42,257 bases of DNA from Candidatus Cryptobacteroides avicola (GCA_017695115.1 JADILV010000061.1:1-42257); one strand, 5' to 3'. Counted from the stretch's first letter, positions 33,080 through 41,893 are shown. The notes: generated by a model from the sequence alone, not told the origin. Translations and numbers: made by a program.

Positions 33080-34918
33080 ATGCGCATAAACACATTCACG
33101 ATTCCATTCATTTTCATGGCCGCTTTGTCTTGCCAGGATCCGGCACAGGATCCGGCAGATGGAGGAGAAGGCATTCACGGGACGGATGCCACAGTCACAG
33201 TGGACTTCAGGTTCGGTGACGACTTATCCGATTTCGGGACGAGAAGCAGCGTTTCCGCTGACGAGTCGGAGATAAAGGACATTAATATTTACGCATACCG
33301 CGACGGACGGCTTGAGGGCAGCGTATATTCGCATGGCGGGGGCCGGTCGGAAATGACACTGCTCTCCGGCAATACATACAGGTTCTACGCAATGGCCAAC
33401 ACTGGCGAGGTCGAGGCCCCTCTTGATGAGCAGGACCTGCTGACTTACAGATTCAGTCTCGACGACATCATGATGGTAGAACTGGACGGGTTCCCCATGT
33501 CGGGACTTACGGAAGTAGCTATTGGCAAGGGCAATACGACCGTCGAGATAATTCTGAGGAGGCTTGTCGCGAAAGTTCGCCTCAAAGTCGATGTCACGGA
33601 TCTTCCCGGATTCACTGTACGCTCCGTCCGCCTGATGAACACGCCCAAGGATGTGGCCCCGTTCGCGGAGAACAGCGCTGCATCGGAGACATTGTCCGGA
33701 GACTATGCGACAAATTCCGATATCGCGGCAATCAACTCCGGGAAGTCCGCATATTTCTATATGCTGGAGAACTGCCAGGGGGTGCTACTCCCCGGCAACA
33801 ACGACCCCTGGAAGAAAGTCCCGGAGAACATCCCCGGCGGAAAGGCAGGGCTCTGCACATACATGGAGGTCGAGGCTGAACTGGACGGATCCTCAGGCCT
33901 GCAGGGCCCTGTGACATACCGCTTCTATCTCGGCCAGGATGTCACGTCGGATTTCAGCATATTCAGGAATACCGACAATATCATTACACTCATAGCCACA
34001 GAAGAAGGGATTAACAGGGTGTCGTGGAAAATAAGCAACGGCGAACTAACCCCGATATGTGAGCCGGTCGTGGTAGCATGTTCCGACGGGATACTTCTAT
34101 ATACGGAGAGCGACGGCGGACTGACCAGAGCCCGTGTGGGTACAGGGGACTGGTATGATGTAATACATGCCGGAGGAAGATATGTGGCCGTAGGAGTGTC
34201 AGGTTCCGTGGCACTGTCCTCCGACGGTGTGATATGGACAAAAAAGTCCGCCGGCACAGCTGACCTGCATTCAGTAACATACGGCAACGGGGTGTATGTC
34301 GCTGTGGGCGAATCCGGAGCTGTCGCCAGATCGACAAACGGCAGCTCATGGACTGTATCAAGCACCGGTAGCTCGACATGGGAAAGTGTGGCGTACGGTA
34401 ACGGGATGTTTGTAGCTGTAGGCAGCAAGGACAACTATTCGGGATCTGTTGCATGGTCCAATGACGGCAACGCATGGAGCAGCAAGTCCGGTACCCTCTA
34501 CAGGAGTGTCTGCAATAGCGTTACCTTCGGGGATGGCCGTTTCGTCGCTGTGGGAGCCAGTTCTACCTATACTGGGACAGCCGGTTATTCGACTGACGGA
34601 CAGACATGGCATACTGACACTAAAGTAGGAGCCGTCCAGCATGAGGCAATAGCATACGGTAACGGGATGTTTATAGGCATCGGCATGAACGAAAGCATCA
34701 TTTCAACCGACGGAGTAGAATGGGAAATGGATTTTTATCCGATGATGTCCGTGTGCAGGGACATCTGCGCCTCCGGCAAAACATTTGTCACGGCGGGGAA
34801 CAGCAGATCCGGCTCGCCGCACATCTTCTTCTCGATGAACGGTTCGAAGTGGGTCGCCCCGGACCTCACAAGCGCGGGCCGCGACCTGCAGGTCAACGGG
34901 ATATGCTTCATGGAGTGA
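33080..34918 (+). CDS. Fimbrial tip-type subunit with C-terminal beta-propeller
   Basis: Start chosen at the ATG at 33080, giving a proper lipoprotein signal (MRINTFTIPFIFMAALSC). The 612-residue product begins with a fimbrillin-like/DUF4906-like module (about 40-340: IKDINIYAYRDGRLEGSVYS, LRRLVAKVRLKVDVTDLPGF). The last 260 residues carry six clear propeller repeats of the type YVAVGESGAVARSTNGSSWT (also VALSSDGVIWT, VAWSNDGNAWS, AGYSTDGQTWH, SIISTDGVEWE, IFFSMNGSKWV), which fits a BNR/Kelch-like beta-propeller of six or seven blades. Such a domain at the fimbrial tip would bind a ligand, perhaps a glycan or protein. A terminator follows at 34935. Confidence 0.8.
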   Translation: MRINTFTIPFIFMAALSCQDPAQDPADGGEGIHGTDATVTVDFRFGDDLSDFGTRSSVSADESEIKDINIYAYRDGRLEGSVYSHGGGRSEMTLLSGNTYRFYAMANTGEVEAPLDEQDLLTYRFSLDDIMMVELDGFPMSGLTEVAIGKGNTTVEIILRRLVAKVRLKVDVTDLPGFTVRSVRLMNTPKDVAPFAENSAASETLSGDYATNSDIAAINSGKSAYFYMLENCQGVLLPGNNDPWKKVPENIPGGKAGLCTYMEVEAELDGSSGLQGPVTYRFYLGQDVTSDFSIFRNTDNIITLIATEEGINRVSWKISNGELTPICEPVVVACSDGILLYTESDGGLTRARVGTGDWYDVIHAGGRYVAVGVSGSVALSSDGVIWTKKSAGTADLHSVTYGNGVYVAVGESGAVARSTNGSSWTVSSTGSSTWESVAYGNGMFVAVGSKDNYSGSVAWSNDGNAWSSKSGTLYRSVCNSVTFGDGRFVAVGASSTYTGTAGYSTDGQTWHTDTKVGAVQHEAIAYGNGMFIGIGMNESIISTDGVEWEMDFYPMMSVCRDICASGKTFVTAGNSRSGSPHIFFSMNGSKWVAPDLTSAGRDLQVNGICFME

Positions 34919-34934
34919 CCCCGCAGCAACGGAG

Positions 34935-34972
34935 AAAAGGCTGGGATCCGCCACGGATCTCCAGCCTTTTTC
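34935..34972 (+). terminator. Terminator after the fimbrial operon
   Basis: AAAAGGCTGG-GATCC (34935-34949) pairs with GGATC-T-CCAGCCTTTT (34955-34970), one bulged T, 5-base loop, followed by T residues. Confidence 0.8.
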
Positions 34973-35009
34973 CTATACCATACGGGGAACGGCGATACCG
35001 CCTCCTGGA

Positions 35010-35120
35010 CTACCTCGGGGTCGAGTCAAGCAGACACCCGAATATGAACAGGAAAATCCCGAAGGCGGCCTTCAGTGTGAATTTCGTCACAGCCCAGGTG
35101 ATATCTAATATTGTTCCCAT
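35010..35120 (-). CDS. Small membrane peptide (36 residues)
   Basis: An ATG at 35120 opens a 36-residue frame, MGTILDITWAVTKFTL, then KAAFGIFLFIFGCLLDSTPR, ending at TAG 35012-35010. One hydrophobic helix fills most of it. It lies 29 bases after the hypothetical gene at 35150-35455 on the same strand, so the two may be co-transcribed. Short membrane peptides of this kind are common in Bacteroides mobile elements. Reality depends on expression data; no family is recognised. Confidence 0.45.
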   Translation of the reverse strand: MGTILDITWAVTKFTLKAAFGIFLFIFGCLLDSTPR

Positions 35121-35149
35121 GATTCAAATTTTTCCGAAAGATACGGATA

Positions 35150-35455
35150 TTATTCCGTCCATGCAAGACCACCGTCATCCAGATACTCCGCGACATCCCC
35201 GCACCCGAGCCAGCCGAGAATATCGGCAAAAAGAATACAGCCCTGCTCACAAGACCCGCTGCCGCCGTCCGGGAACGCGAGCCCGAGCGCATAGACCAGG
35301 GTGTCCGCCGCCGCATGGGCAAGAAGCTCCTTCTGTCCGCAGCCCTCCTGAACATCTATGGCCCTTATGGCCTTATACGCCTCCGCGCATCTCATGATGG
35401 CGTCCCCCATCTCCGACGGGATGCTGTCCCATCTTTCCTTTGTACTTTCCTTCAT
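35150..35455 (-). CDS. Hypothetical small protein
   Basis: A 101-residue acidic protein, mostly helical, starting MKESTKERWDSIPSEMGDAI and rich in Ala, Gly and Cys (QEGCGQKELLAHAAADTLVY, GSGSCEQGCILFADILGWLG). No signal peptide or known domain is seen. It lies between the RteC-like gene (80-base gap) and the 36-residue peptide on the same strand, so it may be co-transcribed with them. I do not recognise it. Confidence 0.55.
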   Translation of the reverse strand: MKESTKERWDSIPSEMGDAIMRCAEAYKAIRAIDVQEGCGQKELLAHAAADTLVYALGLAFPDGGSGSCEQGCILFADILGWLGCGDVAEYLDDGGLAWTE

Positions 35456-35520
35456 TACTTTTTCTGATACTTAATTTCTGCAAATATAGTCATCAGAATC
35501 GTCAGGAATATACCATATGG

Positions 35521-35536
35521 GTACCCACGTGGGTAC
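35521..35536. repeat. 16-bp perfect palindrome at the end of the RteC-like gene
   Basis: GTACCCACGTGGGTAC is a perfect palindrome without loop, touching the stop codon of the RteC-like gene and lying 66 bases upstream of the hypothetical gene at 35150-35455. It looks more like a protein binding site than a terminator. Confidence 0.8.
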
Positions 35537-36108
35537 TATTTTGTCGTTTCGAGGATGTTCTTCAGACGGTCGATGAATGCGGTCAGGCGGGTCTTCCTTG
35601 AGAGGATGCTGCGCTTGATGTCCATAGGGGAACCGCCGTCCACATTGAAAATCATGCAGATGACATCGACGAATCTGGCGAAAGACAGTTGTTGTCCGGA
35701 AACGTCAGAGACAACGCCGGATCCATACAGGGCTACAATCAGTTCGTAGAGTTCCGCCTTGGTTCCGGACCAGACAAGAGAGGGCGTAGCCGCAGAAGGT
35801 CTTTTGCCGGAGAACAGGGCGGGAGCGGATTCCCTTTTCCGGTTCTGCTGCAGGACAATTTCCGTAAGATGACAGGCAAACCTGTAAAGGCGTGCCTGCT
35901 CAGGCTCCTTTTCGATGGCGGCAGCCTCACGGAAGATAAAGATGTTCTCCCGGAGTATCCTTTCCGCCTCCAGGTGGTCATACTCTCCATAAAGGATGTC
36001 ATGGAGCATCTGCCGGTATTCCTCCAGCACGGGATCCGTCTCCTCCCTGTCGAGGCTGATGCACTGCATGGCTGTGTCAAGCAGCCTGCAATTTTGAAAA
36101 TTAGCCAT
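35536..36108 (-). CDS. RteC-like regulator
   Basis: A 190-residue protein whose second half matches RteC, the regulator of excision in tetracycline-resistance conjugative transposons of Bacteroides: LVWSGTKAELYELIVALYGS, then FARFVDVICMIFNVDGGSPM, then KRSILSRKTRLTAFIDRLK. The first half is an alpha-helical segment (DPVLEEYRQMLHDILYGEYD). No rteA/rteB two-component genes are in the window. It may control excision or transfer of the element carrying the mob and fimbrial genes, and it marks the likely right end of that element. Its upstream neighbour is the polysaccharide locus, separated by a terminator. Confidence 0.8.
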   Translation of the reverse strand: MANFQNCRLLDTAMQCISLDREETDPVLEEYRQMLHDILYGEYDHLEAERILRENIFIFREAAAIEKEPEQARLYRFACHLTEIVLQQNRKRESAPALFSGKRPSAATPSLVWSGTKAELYELIVALYGSGVVSDVSGQQLSFARFVDVICMIFNVDGGSPMDIKRSILSRKTRLTAFIDRLKNILETTK

Positions 36109-36131
36109 ATCCGGTAAATTTTATATCGGTA

Positions 36132-36165
36132 AATAAAACCTCCAGAAGCAGAAAACCTCTGGAGG
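36132..36165 (-). terminator. Terminator at the end of the glycan locus
   Basis: Read on the minus strand, CCTCCAGA (36165-36158), 11-base loop, TCTGGAGG (36146-36139) is followed by TTTTATTT. It closes the minus-strand glycan operon 64 bases after its last stop and 24 bases before the RteC-like gene start. Confidence 0.75.
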
Positions 36166-36228
36166 CCGATAAAGTGTTGATTGATTTTACATACTGGAAT
36201 CAATCGTTATAGAGTATACTAACCAGCC

Positions 36229-37881
36229 TTAGTTTGAGTACCCTGTCCAGGAGATATCCAACAGACAAACAGCACTTGCACGAGGCATCCTACTGTCTAA
36301 AGGGCAAAGATTTGTGATAACTATGATAAAGTCTCCTGCAATATTAAATTCAATTTTGGCATCGTATACAGTTTGCGGCGTAACAGGATTTTGGATAATA
36401 TCTTCACTCTTCAGTACAGTGCTGCCATCAACACTTTTAATTTCCACTCTAAAAGCAAGGCCATTTGTCAGCTGAGAAACTGGTGATACAGTACCATATC
36501 TGATTGATAATGTGCCACATCCGCCAGATAGACTTGGAGACTGCGCTACACCTATTTTTGTGTTGTTAGGATCGTTCGCTCCTGCAAGCGCAGGGCGAGT
36601 ATTGTCAGCTGGTATTTCAGTCCAATTGGCAGTTGTCAAAGCTAACATATTCGTTAATTGCCAACCGCTTGTTGTTACTCCTTCTCTTGGAACATTTGCA
36701 TTGGCACTTGTTTCCAACGTTTCAAAATCTGCTTTTCCCCCGCTTACCTCAGCTGTTGCAGACTGTATAATAGTAAAGACTTTGATTCCGGCGTCGCTAA
36801 TAATTCGAATTTCACCCTGGCGCTCGGTTCCGGTATCGTTCGGATCTACAATATATTTTAGAACATCAGTCCTAAGGGTTTTCGTATCCGGTGCAGGTCT
36901 TATCCATTGTTCAGCTGGTGGCACTATCATAGGCTCTCCATAATTGAGATTGGTTTCTATAGTAAGGCTGATTTCACCTCCATTCGCATCTATATTTTCA
37001 ACTTCTTTGACCAGATTCAACTGCCCTTCAGCGAAAGAAAGAATCTTTGCCGAGGTCAGTCCGGCACCGTTAACTGCAACTATATATATATCTGCATCAA
37101 CAACAGGGTCCGGAGCGGTAACATTCAGTGTACCTTCTGAAACAGAAACACTTGAAACAGTCACAGAGTATCCGTTCACCGGAATGGCCGTAACCTTGGT
37201 AGCATCATCAGCTGAAGTGATGGTATAGTTTACTTGAGTAGTTGCCCCGGCAGAGACAGCTACTTCAGTGTTCTCTATATTCAAAGAGAATGTCTGTGTC
37301 TGGACTATAGGTATTTCAATAGTGCCGTCTGCAAGTTCAATGATTACCTTAGTTCCATCTTCAGACTTCCTTACATCTTTAACCACACCTATGTTGGCGC
37401 TACCCTCTATCAGTTGCCATTCTCCATCACCTACTTTATAATAGAGCTGACCTTCACGGATTTCAAATTCAGGTGCTACAGACACAGGGACATTGGCACC
37501 CTCGTTTTTTAGGAAATCCCCGTTCACTGTCCAGCACAGGATGCCGTTCTCGTCTTCCTTGACACCGATTGAAGGCTCCTTGCCGTCTTCGCCGTCCTTT
37601 ATGGTGAGGGTCTGGCCGTTAGAAAGAGTGAGTTCGTAGCCGCCAGTCTCTAAAGTGGTCATACTAACCACACGTATGTCATCCTGAAGATCCCTTACGA
37701 GAGTCGAGAGGGACTGTACCGTAGTATTGAGATCCGATACAAGTTTTTCCAGTTCAGTGACCCTATTCTCAAGATCATCTACCCTGCCACTTATGCTGGA
37801 GTCATCGTATTTCTGGCATGAAGTAAACAGCATCATGCCGGCACAAACGAGTGAAGCTATCGCTTTAAGTGTTATTTTCAT
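36229..37881 (-). CDS. DUF4988/BACON-type surface lipoprotein
   Basis: A 550-residue lipoprotein (MMLFTSC, Cys about residue 22). A coiled coil follows (SGRVDDLENRVTELEKLVSD, then LNTTVQSLSTLVRDLQDDIR), then the DUF4988-type segment (LTLSNGQTLTIKDGEDGKEP, GILCWTVNGDFL). Ig-like and BACON-like beta domains come next (about 205-400; VENIDANGGEISLTIETNLN). The last part (about 400-550) is a beta-sandwich that may bind carbohydrate. It is the last gene of the glycan operon, in a place where surface glycan-binding proteins are common. The coiled coil may hold the binding domains away from the membrane. Confidence 0.75.
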   Translation of the reverse strand: MKITLKAIASLVCAGMMLFTSCQKYDDSSISGRVDDLENRVTELEKLVSDLNTTVQSLSTLVRDLQDDIRVVSMTTLETGGYELTLSNGQTLTIKDGEDGKEPSIGVKEDENGILCWTVNGDFLKNEGANVPVSVAPEFEIREGQLYYKVGDGEWQLIEGSANIGVVKDVRKSEDGTKVIIELADGTIEIPIVQTQTFSLNIENTEVAVSAGATTQVNYTITSADDATKVTAIPVNGYSVTVSSVSVSEGTLNVTAPDPVVDADIYIVAVNGAGLTSAKILSFAEGQLNLVKEVENIDANGGEISLTIETNLNYGEPMIVPPAEQWIRPAPDTKTLRTDVLKYIVDPNDTGTERQGEIRIISDAGIKVFTIIQSATAEVSGGKADFETLETSANANVPREGVTTSGWQLTNMLALTTANWTEIPADNTRPALAGANDPNNTKIGVAQSPSLSGGCGTLSIRYGTVSPVSQLTNGLAFRVEIKSVDGSTVLKSEDIIQNPVTPQTVYDAKIEFNIAGDFIIVITNLCPLDSRMPRASAVCLLDISWTGYSN

Positions 37882-37897
37882 TTTTAACGTAATTTAA

Positions 37898-37926
37898 GTC
37901 ACTATGCCGGATTCCGGCATAGTGAC
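37898..37926 (-). terminator. Intercistronic hairpin in the glycan operon
   Basis: A perfect 13-bp inverted repeat with a 3-base loop (GTCACTATGCCGG, ATT, complement) lies between the GH18 gene and the surface lipoprotein. There is no long T run after it, so it may act as an mRNA stabiliser or partial terminator. Confidence 0.7.
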
Positions 37927-37937
37927 ATTTAATGATA

Positions 37938-38933
37938 TTAGTTGTTTGTAGCCATATCGTAAGTGATGGTATAACCGTCTGGATCGGAACCAGCATCCCT
38001 TGATCTATTCCCATTATCACAAGAAACAGACTCTAACCAAATTACCTCAGAAACAGCATCGAATAAAGCGAGAGGATCTCTATCATTGCGGGTTCTTAAG
38101 TTGAAGAACATCATAGCACCATAGCCATCATTCATTGTTCTGGATGCATAATCACTAGCTATAGATGTTGAATTGTAATTACCAAGATTAAGCGATGATG
38201 CGGACCACCTTTCATTGGTCATGCCAGTAATATTACAATATTCCAGACCCATATAGCTGCCGAAATATCCGTGATAAGCATAATCAATGCATGCGGCAGC
38301 AGCTGAATTAATCGTATGGGTATTTCCCCAGTCGAATACAGTGATAATCTTGTTTGATGGCATCAGAGCATGGAGTTTGCTGATGATTTCAGAGTATGAG
38401 GTGCTGTTGGTGCTGTAGTAGTCCGCATACTCGTCATCGAAACCGATTCCGTCAAGGCCATATTTTTCAACGGCGTAAGCGAGAATCTCCGCAAACTGTG
38501 TAGTCTGGGCACTTGTCATATTGGCAACACCGATATGCTGCCAGTCACCGAGGACGGTCAGGAGGACTTTAATACCTTTGTCCTGAAGCGGTCTGACATA
38601 CGTGTTTACACCACCATCTTCAAGCACAGGGGCGAGCTTGTCGTTTAAGTAAAGCGTAGGATTGCCTGCGTCATCCTTGTGGATGTTTGCAGCGAAAAGC
38701 TCCACGATGTCGAAGAAAGGCGTTTCACCATCCTCTAACACATAGTCTCCAGCATTGAGAGGGTTAACGTCATTCGTTTCCACATAACAAGCCATGATGA
38801 CATCTCCATAGCCTTTGGTAACGGGTCTTGTTAACTGGTTGGCCTCGTTAGGCTGAGGTGCTTCCACCTTGTTGCAAGCAAAAACGCCTGCGAGCGCAGC
38901 TATTAAAGCTACAAACGAAAAAATTTTTTTCAT
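37938..38933 (-). CDS. GH18 endo-beta-N-acetylglucosaminidase-like lipoprotein
   Basis: Start chosen at the ATG at 38933, giving a lipoprotein signal (MKKIFSFVALIAALAGVFAC); the open frame upstream to 39017 overlaps the previous gene. The 331-residue body is a GH18 barrel of the EndoF/EndoH type: VIMACYVETNDVNPL, VLLTVLGDWQHIGVANM, then YGLDGIGFDDEYADYYS. The catalytic D-x-E (DDE) is kept, while the usual first Asp of DGxDxDxE is Gly. Such enzymes cut the chitobiose core of N-glycans on host glycoproteins. It is the only apparently active enzyme in this part of the locus. Confidence 0.82.
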   Translation of the reverse strand: MKKIFSFVALIAALAGVFACNKVEAPQPNEANQLTRPVTKGYGDVIMACYVETNDVNPLNAGDYVLEDGETPFFDIVELFAANIHKDDAGNPTLYLNDKLAPVLEDGGVNTYVRPLQDKGIKVLLTVLGDWQHIGVANMTSAQTTQFAEILAYAVEKYGLDGIGFDDEYADYYSTNSTSYSEIISKLHALMPSNKIITVFDWGNTHTINSAAAACIDYAYHGYFGSYMGLEYCNITGMTNERWSASSLNLGNYNSTSIASDYASRTMNDGYGAMMFFNLRTRNDRDPLALFDAVSEVIWLESVSCDNGNRSRDAGSDPDGYTITYDMATNN

Positions 38934-38998
38934 AACAGAAAATGTTTTAATTGTTAATAATGATGTACCAAATACTGCTATGCAGTAAATTTCCATAC

Positions 38999-40588
38999 TT
39001 ACCAATCCTTTACCCATTTGTCATATTGATTATAATTTGGATTACTAGGATCATAATCAGGCCTCAATCTTCCTGCAAATACTGAGAAAGATAAAGTATT
39101 ATTATTGGCCAGTCTTTCAAGTATATAAGACGGCCACGCCCATATACTTCCTTCAAACTTGTCCTGACGGATTGAACGTATATCGTAAAAGACAGATATA
39201 CCGCTCTGTCTGTATCCATTCTGAACCCAGTCTGATATCTTTTCACTCTGTGCAGTATCTTCCCCCGTGTACCATGTGGCATGGATGCAGCCGTAATATT
39301 TCGCATCGAGACCCGCTATCGGCTTGCGCGGGTGAAGGTCAGACACAGGAGACATTCCCTGATGCCACGGGTCCACTATCTGGACCGGTTCGCTTCCGTT
39401 GCAGTAGCCGGACCAGGCATAGTCGATGTACTGACCGACTTCAACTCCTCCGGTTGCCTGAATGTCATGAAAGTATTCCGTAGGCTCCTCGTAGTCGACG
39501 ACCGTCAGCAGCTTGTCCGGCCCGAGGGCTTCGCGAAGAGCTGTGATGAGTTTCGGGTACGAAGTAGTATTCATTGTTGGGAAGCCGTTCTCCTCGGCCT
39601 TGTCATATCCCGAGTTACGGTCCCAGAGGTTGATGCCGTCCAACGGGTATGTATCCACCAGCCTTTTAACGGACGCCACGAAATCGTCTATCTGCGCGTC
39701 AGTGAAGTTACAGAACCCTATTCCCTGTCCTCCTCCTTCGATGCAGATGCAGACTTTCCGTCCGCTGTCCTGGACAGGCTGGATACGCTCTGCATAGTGC
39801 TCAAGGACGTACCGGAGATCGGCACTTGGGGTAACGGATACCTTGCCGGTGGAACTGTCATAGCCGACTGATGCTGTACGCAGATTCACTATATTGCCAA
39901 TCCCTGAATGGGAATATGAGTTGGACTTTGAATCATATATTTCAAGAATCATATCATTTGCCAGTCTCGGGTCGTATTCGGTAGTGTTCAGGTAGAACAC
40001 CGTGAACATGTCCTCTCCGGTGTAGAGTTCATACCCGTCCGGGTCAGTATATGATTCCCTGACAGTGACATCCACAAGGACAGTGCTGTCAGAAAGCTCC
40101 TGCGTAAGGGAAGTCCCGACAACCGGGAGCAGGTAGCGGCCTGGCTCCAGTATGTCACCGATGGACGTCCTGGCGGAGACGGTAAGTGTGTTCACTTCGC
40201 TTTGAACTGCGCCCCGCTGCATATTGATGTAGTTTCCATTTCCGAAGCTGTAGTATGCTGCCGGAAGCAGTTTGTATTCTATGCCTGTCTGTTCGGAGTA
40301 TTGCTTTACAATGTCATTGTCTGTGCAGGAGAAGTCGACTATGATATTGTTTTCTGCAGGTCTTGTCGCCTGCAGGTATATTTTACTTGTCTGCTGGCCT
40401 TCCCCGTAGGTGAAGGCCATGGAAACGACATTGTCCGGGGACTGCTCCGCCCGGAGGGCGAGAACGGATTCCGCATTGAATTCATCTGAATCAGGCATGC
40501 TTCCCGTGTCTTCATTCACTCCGAGGTCGGTGCAGGATGCCAATAGTAAAGTCCCCAGAATTACAATATTATGGATTTTGTGTTTCAT
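38999..40588 (-). CDS. DUF1735 lipoprotein with non-catalytic GH18-like domain
   Basis: A 529-residue lipoprotein (GTLLLASC, Cys 19). A DUF1735-type beta domain comes first (about 40-180; TRPAENNIIVDFSCTDNDIV, LEPGRYLLPVVG). A GH18-fold domain follows (about 195-510; MFTVFYLNTTEYDPRLANDM, KVCICIEGGGQGIGFCNFTD). Where active GH18 enzymes have D-x-D-x-E this one reads YPLDGINLWDRNSGYD, so the acid/base Glu is absent. It is therefore probably a surface glycan-binding protein built on a dead GH18 barrel. The gene overlaps nothing and lies 3 bases after the DUF1735-LamG gene. Confidence 0.8.
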   Translation of the reverse strand: MKHKIHNIVILGTLLLASCTDLGVNEDTGSMPDSDEFNAESVLALRAEQSPDNVVSMAFTYGEGQQTSKIYLQATRPAENNIIVDFSCTDNDIVKQYSEQTGIEYKLLPAAYYSFGNGNYINMQRGAVQSEVNTLTVSARTSIGDILEPGRYLLPVVGTSLTQELSDSTVLVDVTVRESYTDPDGYELYTGEDMFTVFYLNTTEYDPRLANDMILEIYDSKSNSYSHSGIGNIVNLRTASVGYDSSTGKVSVTPSADLRYVLEHYAERIQPVQDSGRKVCICIEGGGQGIGFCNFTDAQIDDFVASVKRLVDTYPLDGINLWDRNSGYDKAEENGFPTMNTTSYPKLITALREALGPDKLLTVVDYEEPTEYFHDIQATGGVEVGQYIDYAWSGYCNGSEPVQIVDPWHQGMSPVSDLHPRKPIAGLDAKYYGCIHATWYTGEDTAQSEKISDWVQNGYRQSGISVFYDIRSIRQDKFEGSIWAWPSYILERLANNNTLSFSVFAGRLRPDYDPSNPNYNQYDKWVKDW

Positions 40589-40591
40589 GGC

Positions 40592-41893
40592 CTATTCTGT
40601 TTTATTGATTTCAGGGATTTCGATGCCGGACGGCCAGATGATGTCTGACTGGGCCTGCCCGTCGTTTCCGTACATGGAGTAGTCGTGGATGGTGTTTCCG
40701 GACCCCTCGTCGAACTTCCAGTAGCCGATGAGGTCCGGGTAGTCCTCCGCGGCATAGTCAGGGAGACGGTACATGTTGTCCCATATCTCCTGCTGTGTGC
40801 GGGCGACCCTCCATACACGGGCCTCGGCAATCTTGCCCTGGAGCGGACGGAAGTCGTTGTACGACCATCCGATGCAGAAGCGGTATGCCTCCGTCATCCC
40901 GAGGGCCTGCATTGCGAGCGTGATGCGGTTGTCGGCGCTGGAGCCGGTCACACCGACATCCTTGGCCTCGTCCGTGAGCTGCCCGTTCACATAGATGCGG
41001 GCGGTGCGGGTGGCCTGGTCGTATGTGCAGGCTACATGGTACCACAGCCCCGCCTCGAGCTTCTTTGAAGGGTCTGACTTGGACGGGAGCTTCCCGAACT
41101 GGGATCCGTTTCCGCTGCCGTCGAACTGGAGCTGCTGCCTCTCGAAGCTGGCGTCGCCGATTCGAAGGAGGAGGTACTGCTCCACGCCCATTACGGTGGA
41201 TATGTTGCACTCGCCGAAGTCGTTGGAGGTGTCGAACCTGTCGATGTTGATCAGGGCCTCGTAGGTCACGGCCGTAAGGTCGTTGTAGACGTCGGCGAGA
41301 GGCCCAGGCTGGTCGAGGAGAGGGAAGTTTATCCAGTTGTCGGTGAGCTGTGCTGCCACGGTGATTGCCGATGTGCGCTTCACAAGGTAGTACGCCACGG
41401 AGGAGCCGTCCATCGTGGCCATGTCATCGGATGTGACTTTCACGGGCAGGAGCCAGGTCTTGTCAATCTCGAGAGCTCCGGCCTGGTCCTCGCCCTCGCC
41501 GGCAAGTCCCTTGAAGCCGATGGTTACAGTCTCTGAGGTGGTCCTTCCTGCCTCTATGGTGACTGTCTGCGGCGTGAAGTCAAGGTACTGTGCCGGGAGG
41601 AACGCGTAGTCGGTGCCGTAGCGGGAGTTGTATTCAGCCACGAGTGACTCGTCTACGGCCACAGTGGCCGTGATGTCGGTGTCCTCAGGGTACGCCATGA
41701 CGACAGAGAGCTGCTGGGATGCTGTCTGGACTCGGTTCGAGAAGTTCGCGGCCTGGACCTGCTCCATCTGGCTGACGTCAAGGTAGATGGAGTTGGGGAA
41801 GACGTGCTCCACCGGGGCGAACCTGTTGCAGGATGCAGCTGCAAGCAGGGCAAATCCGATATATAAGAGTTTCTTTATCATGGTCTTCTTCAT
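40592..41893 (-). CDS. DUF1735-LamG surface glycan-binding lipoprotein
   Basis: A 433-residue lipoprotein (FALLAAASC, Cys about residue 22; translation may start at 41893 or at the second Met, 41881). The DUF1735-type domain spans about 35-175 (SQQLSVVMAYPEDTDITATV, TDYAFLPAQYLDF). A LamG/concanavalin-like domain (about 185-420) shows WYHVACTYDQATRTARIYVN and PLQGKIAEARVWRVARTQQE, then LIGYWKFDEGSGN. This pair of domains is typical of surface glycan-binding proteins of N-glycan loci in Bacteroides. Its start codon directly abuts the stop codon of the upstream gene. Confidence 0.85.
   Translation of the reverse strand: MKKTMIKKLLYIGFALLAAASCNRFAPVEHVFPNSIYLDVSQMEQVQAANFSNRVQTASQQLSVVMAYPEDTDITATVAVDESLVAEYNSRYGTDYAFLPAQYLDFTPQTVTIEAGRTTSETVTIGFKGLAGEGEDQAGALEIDKTWLLPVKVTSDDMATMDGSSVAYYLVKRTSAITVAAQLTDNWINFPLLDQPGPLADVYNDLTAVTYEALINIDRFDTSNDFGECNISTVMGVEQYLLLRIGDASFERQQLQFDGSGNGSQFGKLPSKSDPSKKLEAGLWYHVACTYDQATRTARIYVNGQLTDEAKDVGVTGSSADNRITLAMQALGMTEAYRFCIGWSYNDFRPLQGKIAEARVWRVARTQQEIWDNMYRLPDYAAEDYPDLIGYWKFDEGSGNTIHDYSMYGNDGQAQSDIIWPSGIEIPEINKTE

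Noticed and set aside
35026..35355. Minus-strand open frame of 109 residues
   Set aside because: It overlaps the better-supported frame 35150-35455 and is Arg/Ser-rich, as expected of a shadow frame.
34720..35397. Plus-strand open frame of 225 residues after the fimbrial tip gene
   Set aside because: It runs in another frame through the tip gene and the terminator, and is Pro/Arg-rich low-complexity sequence.
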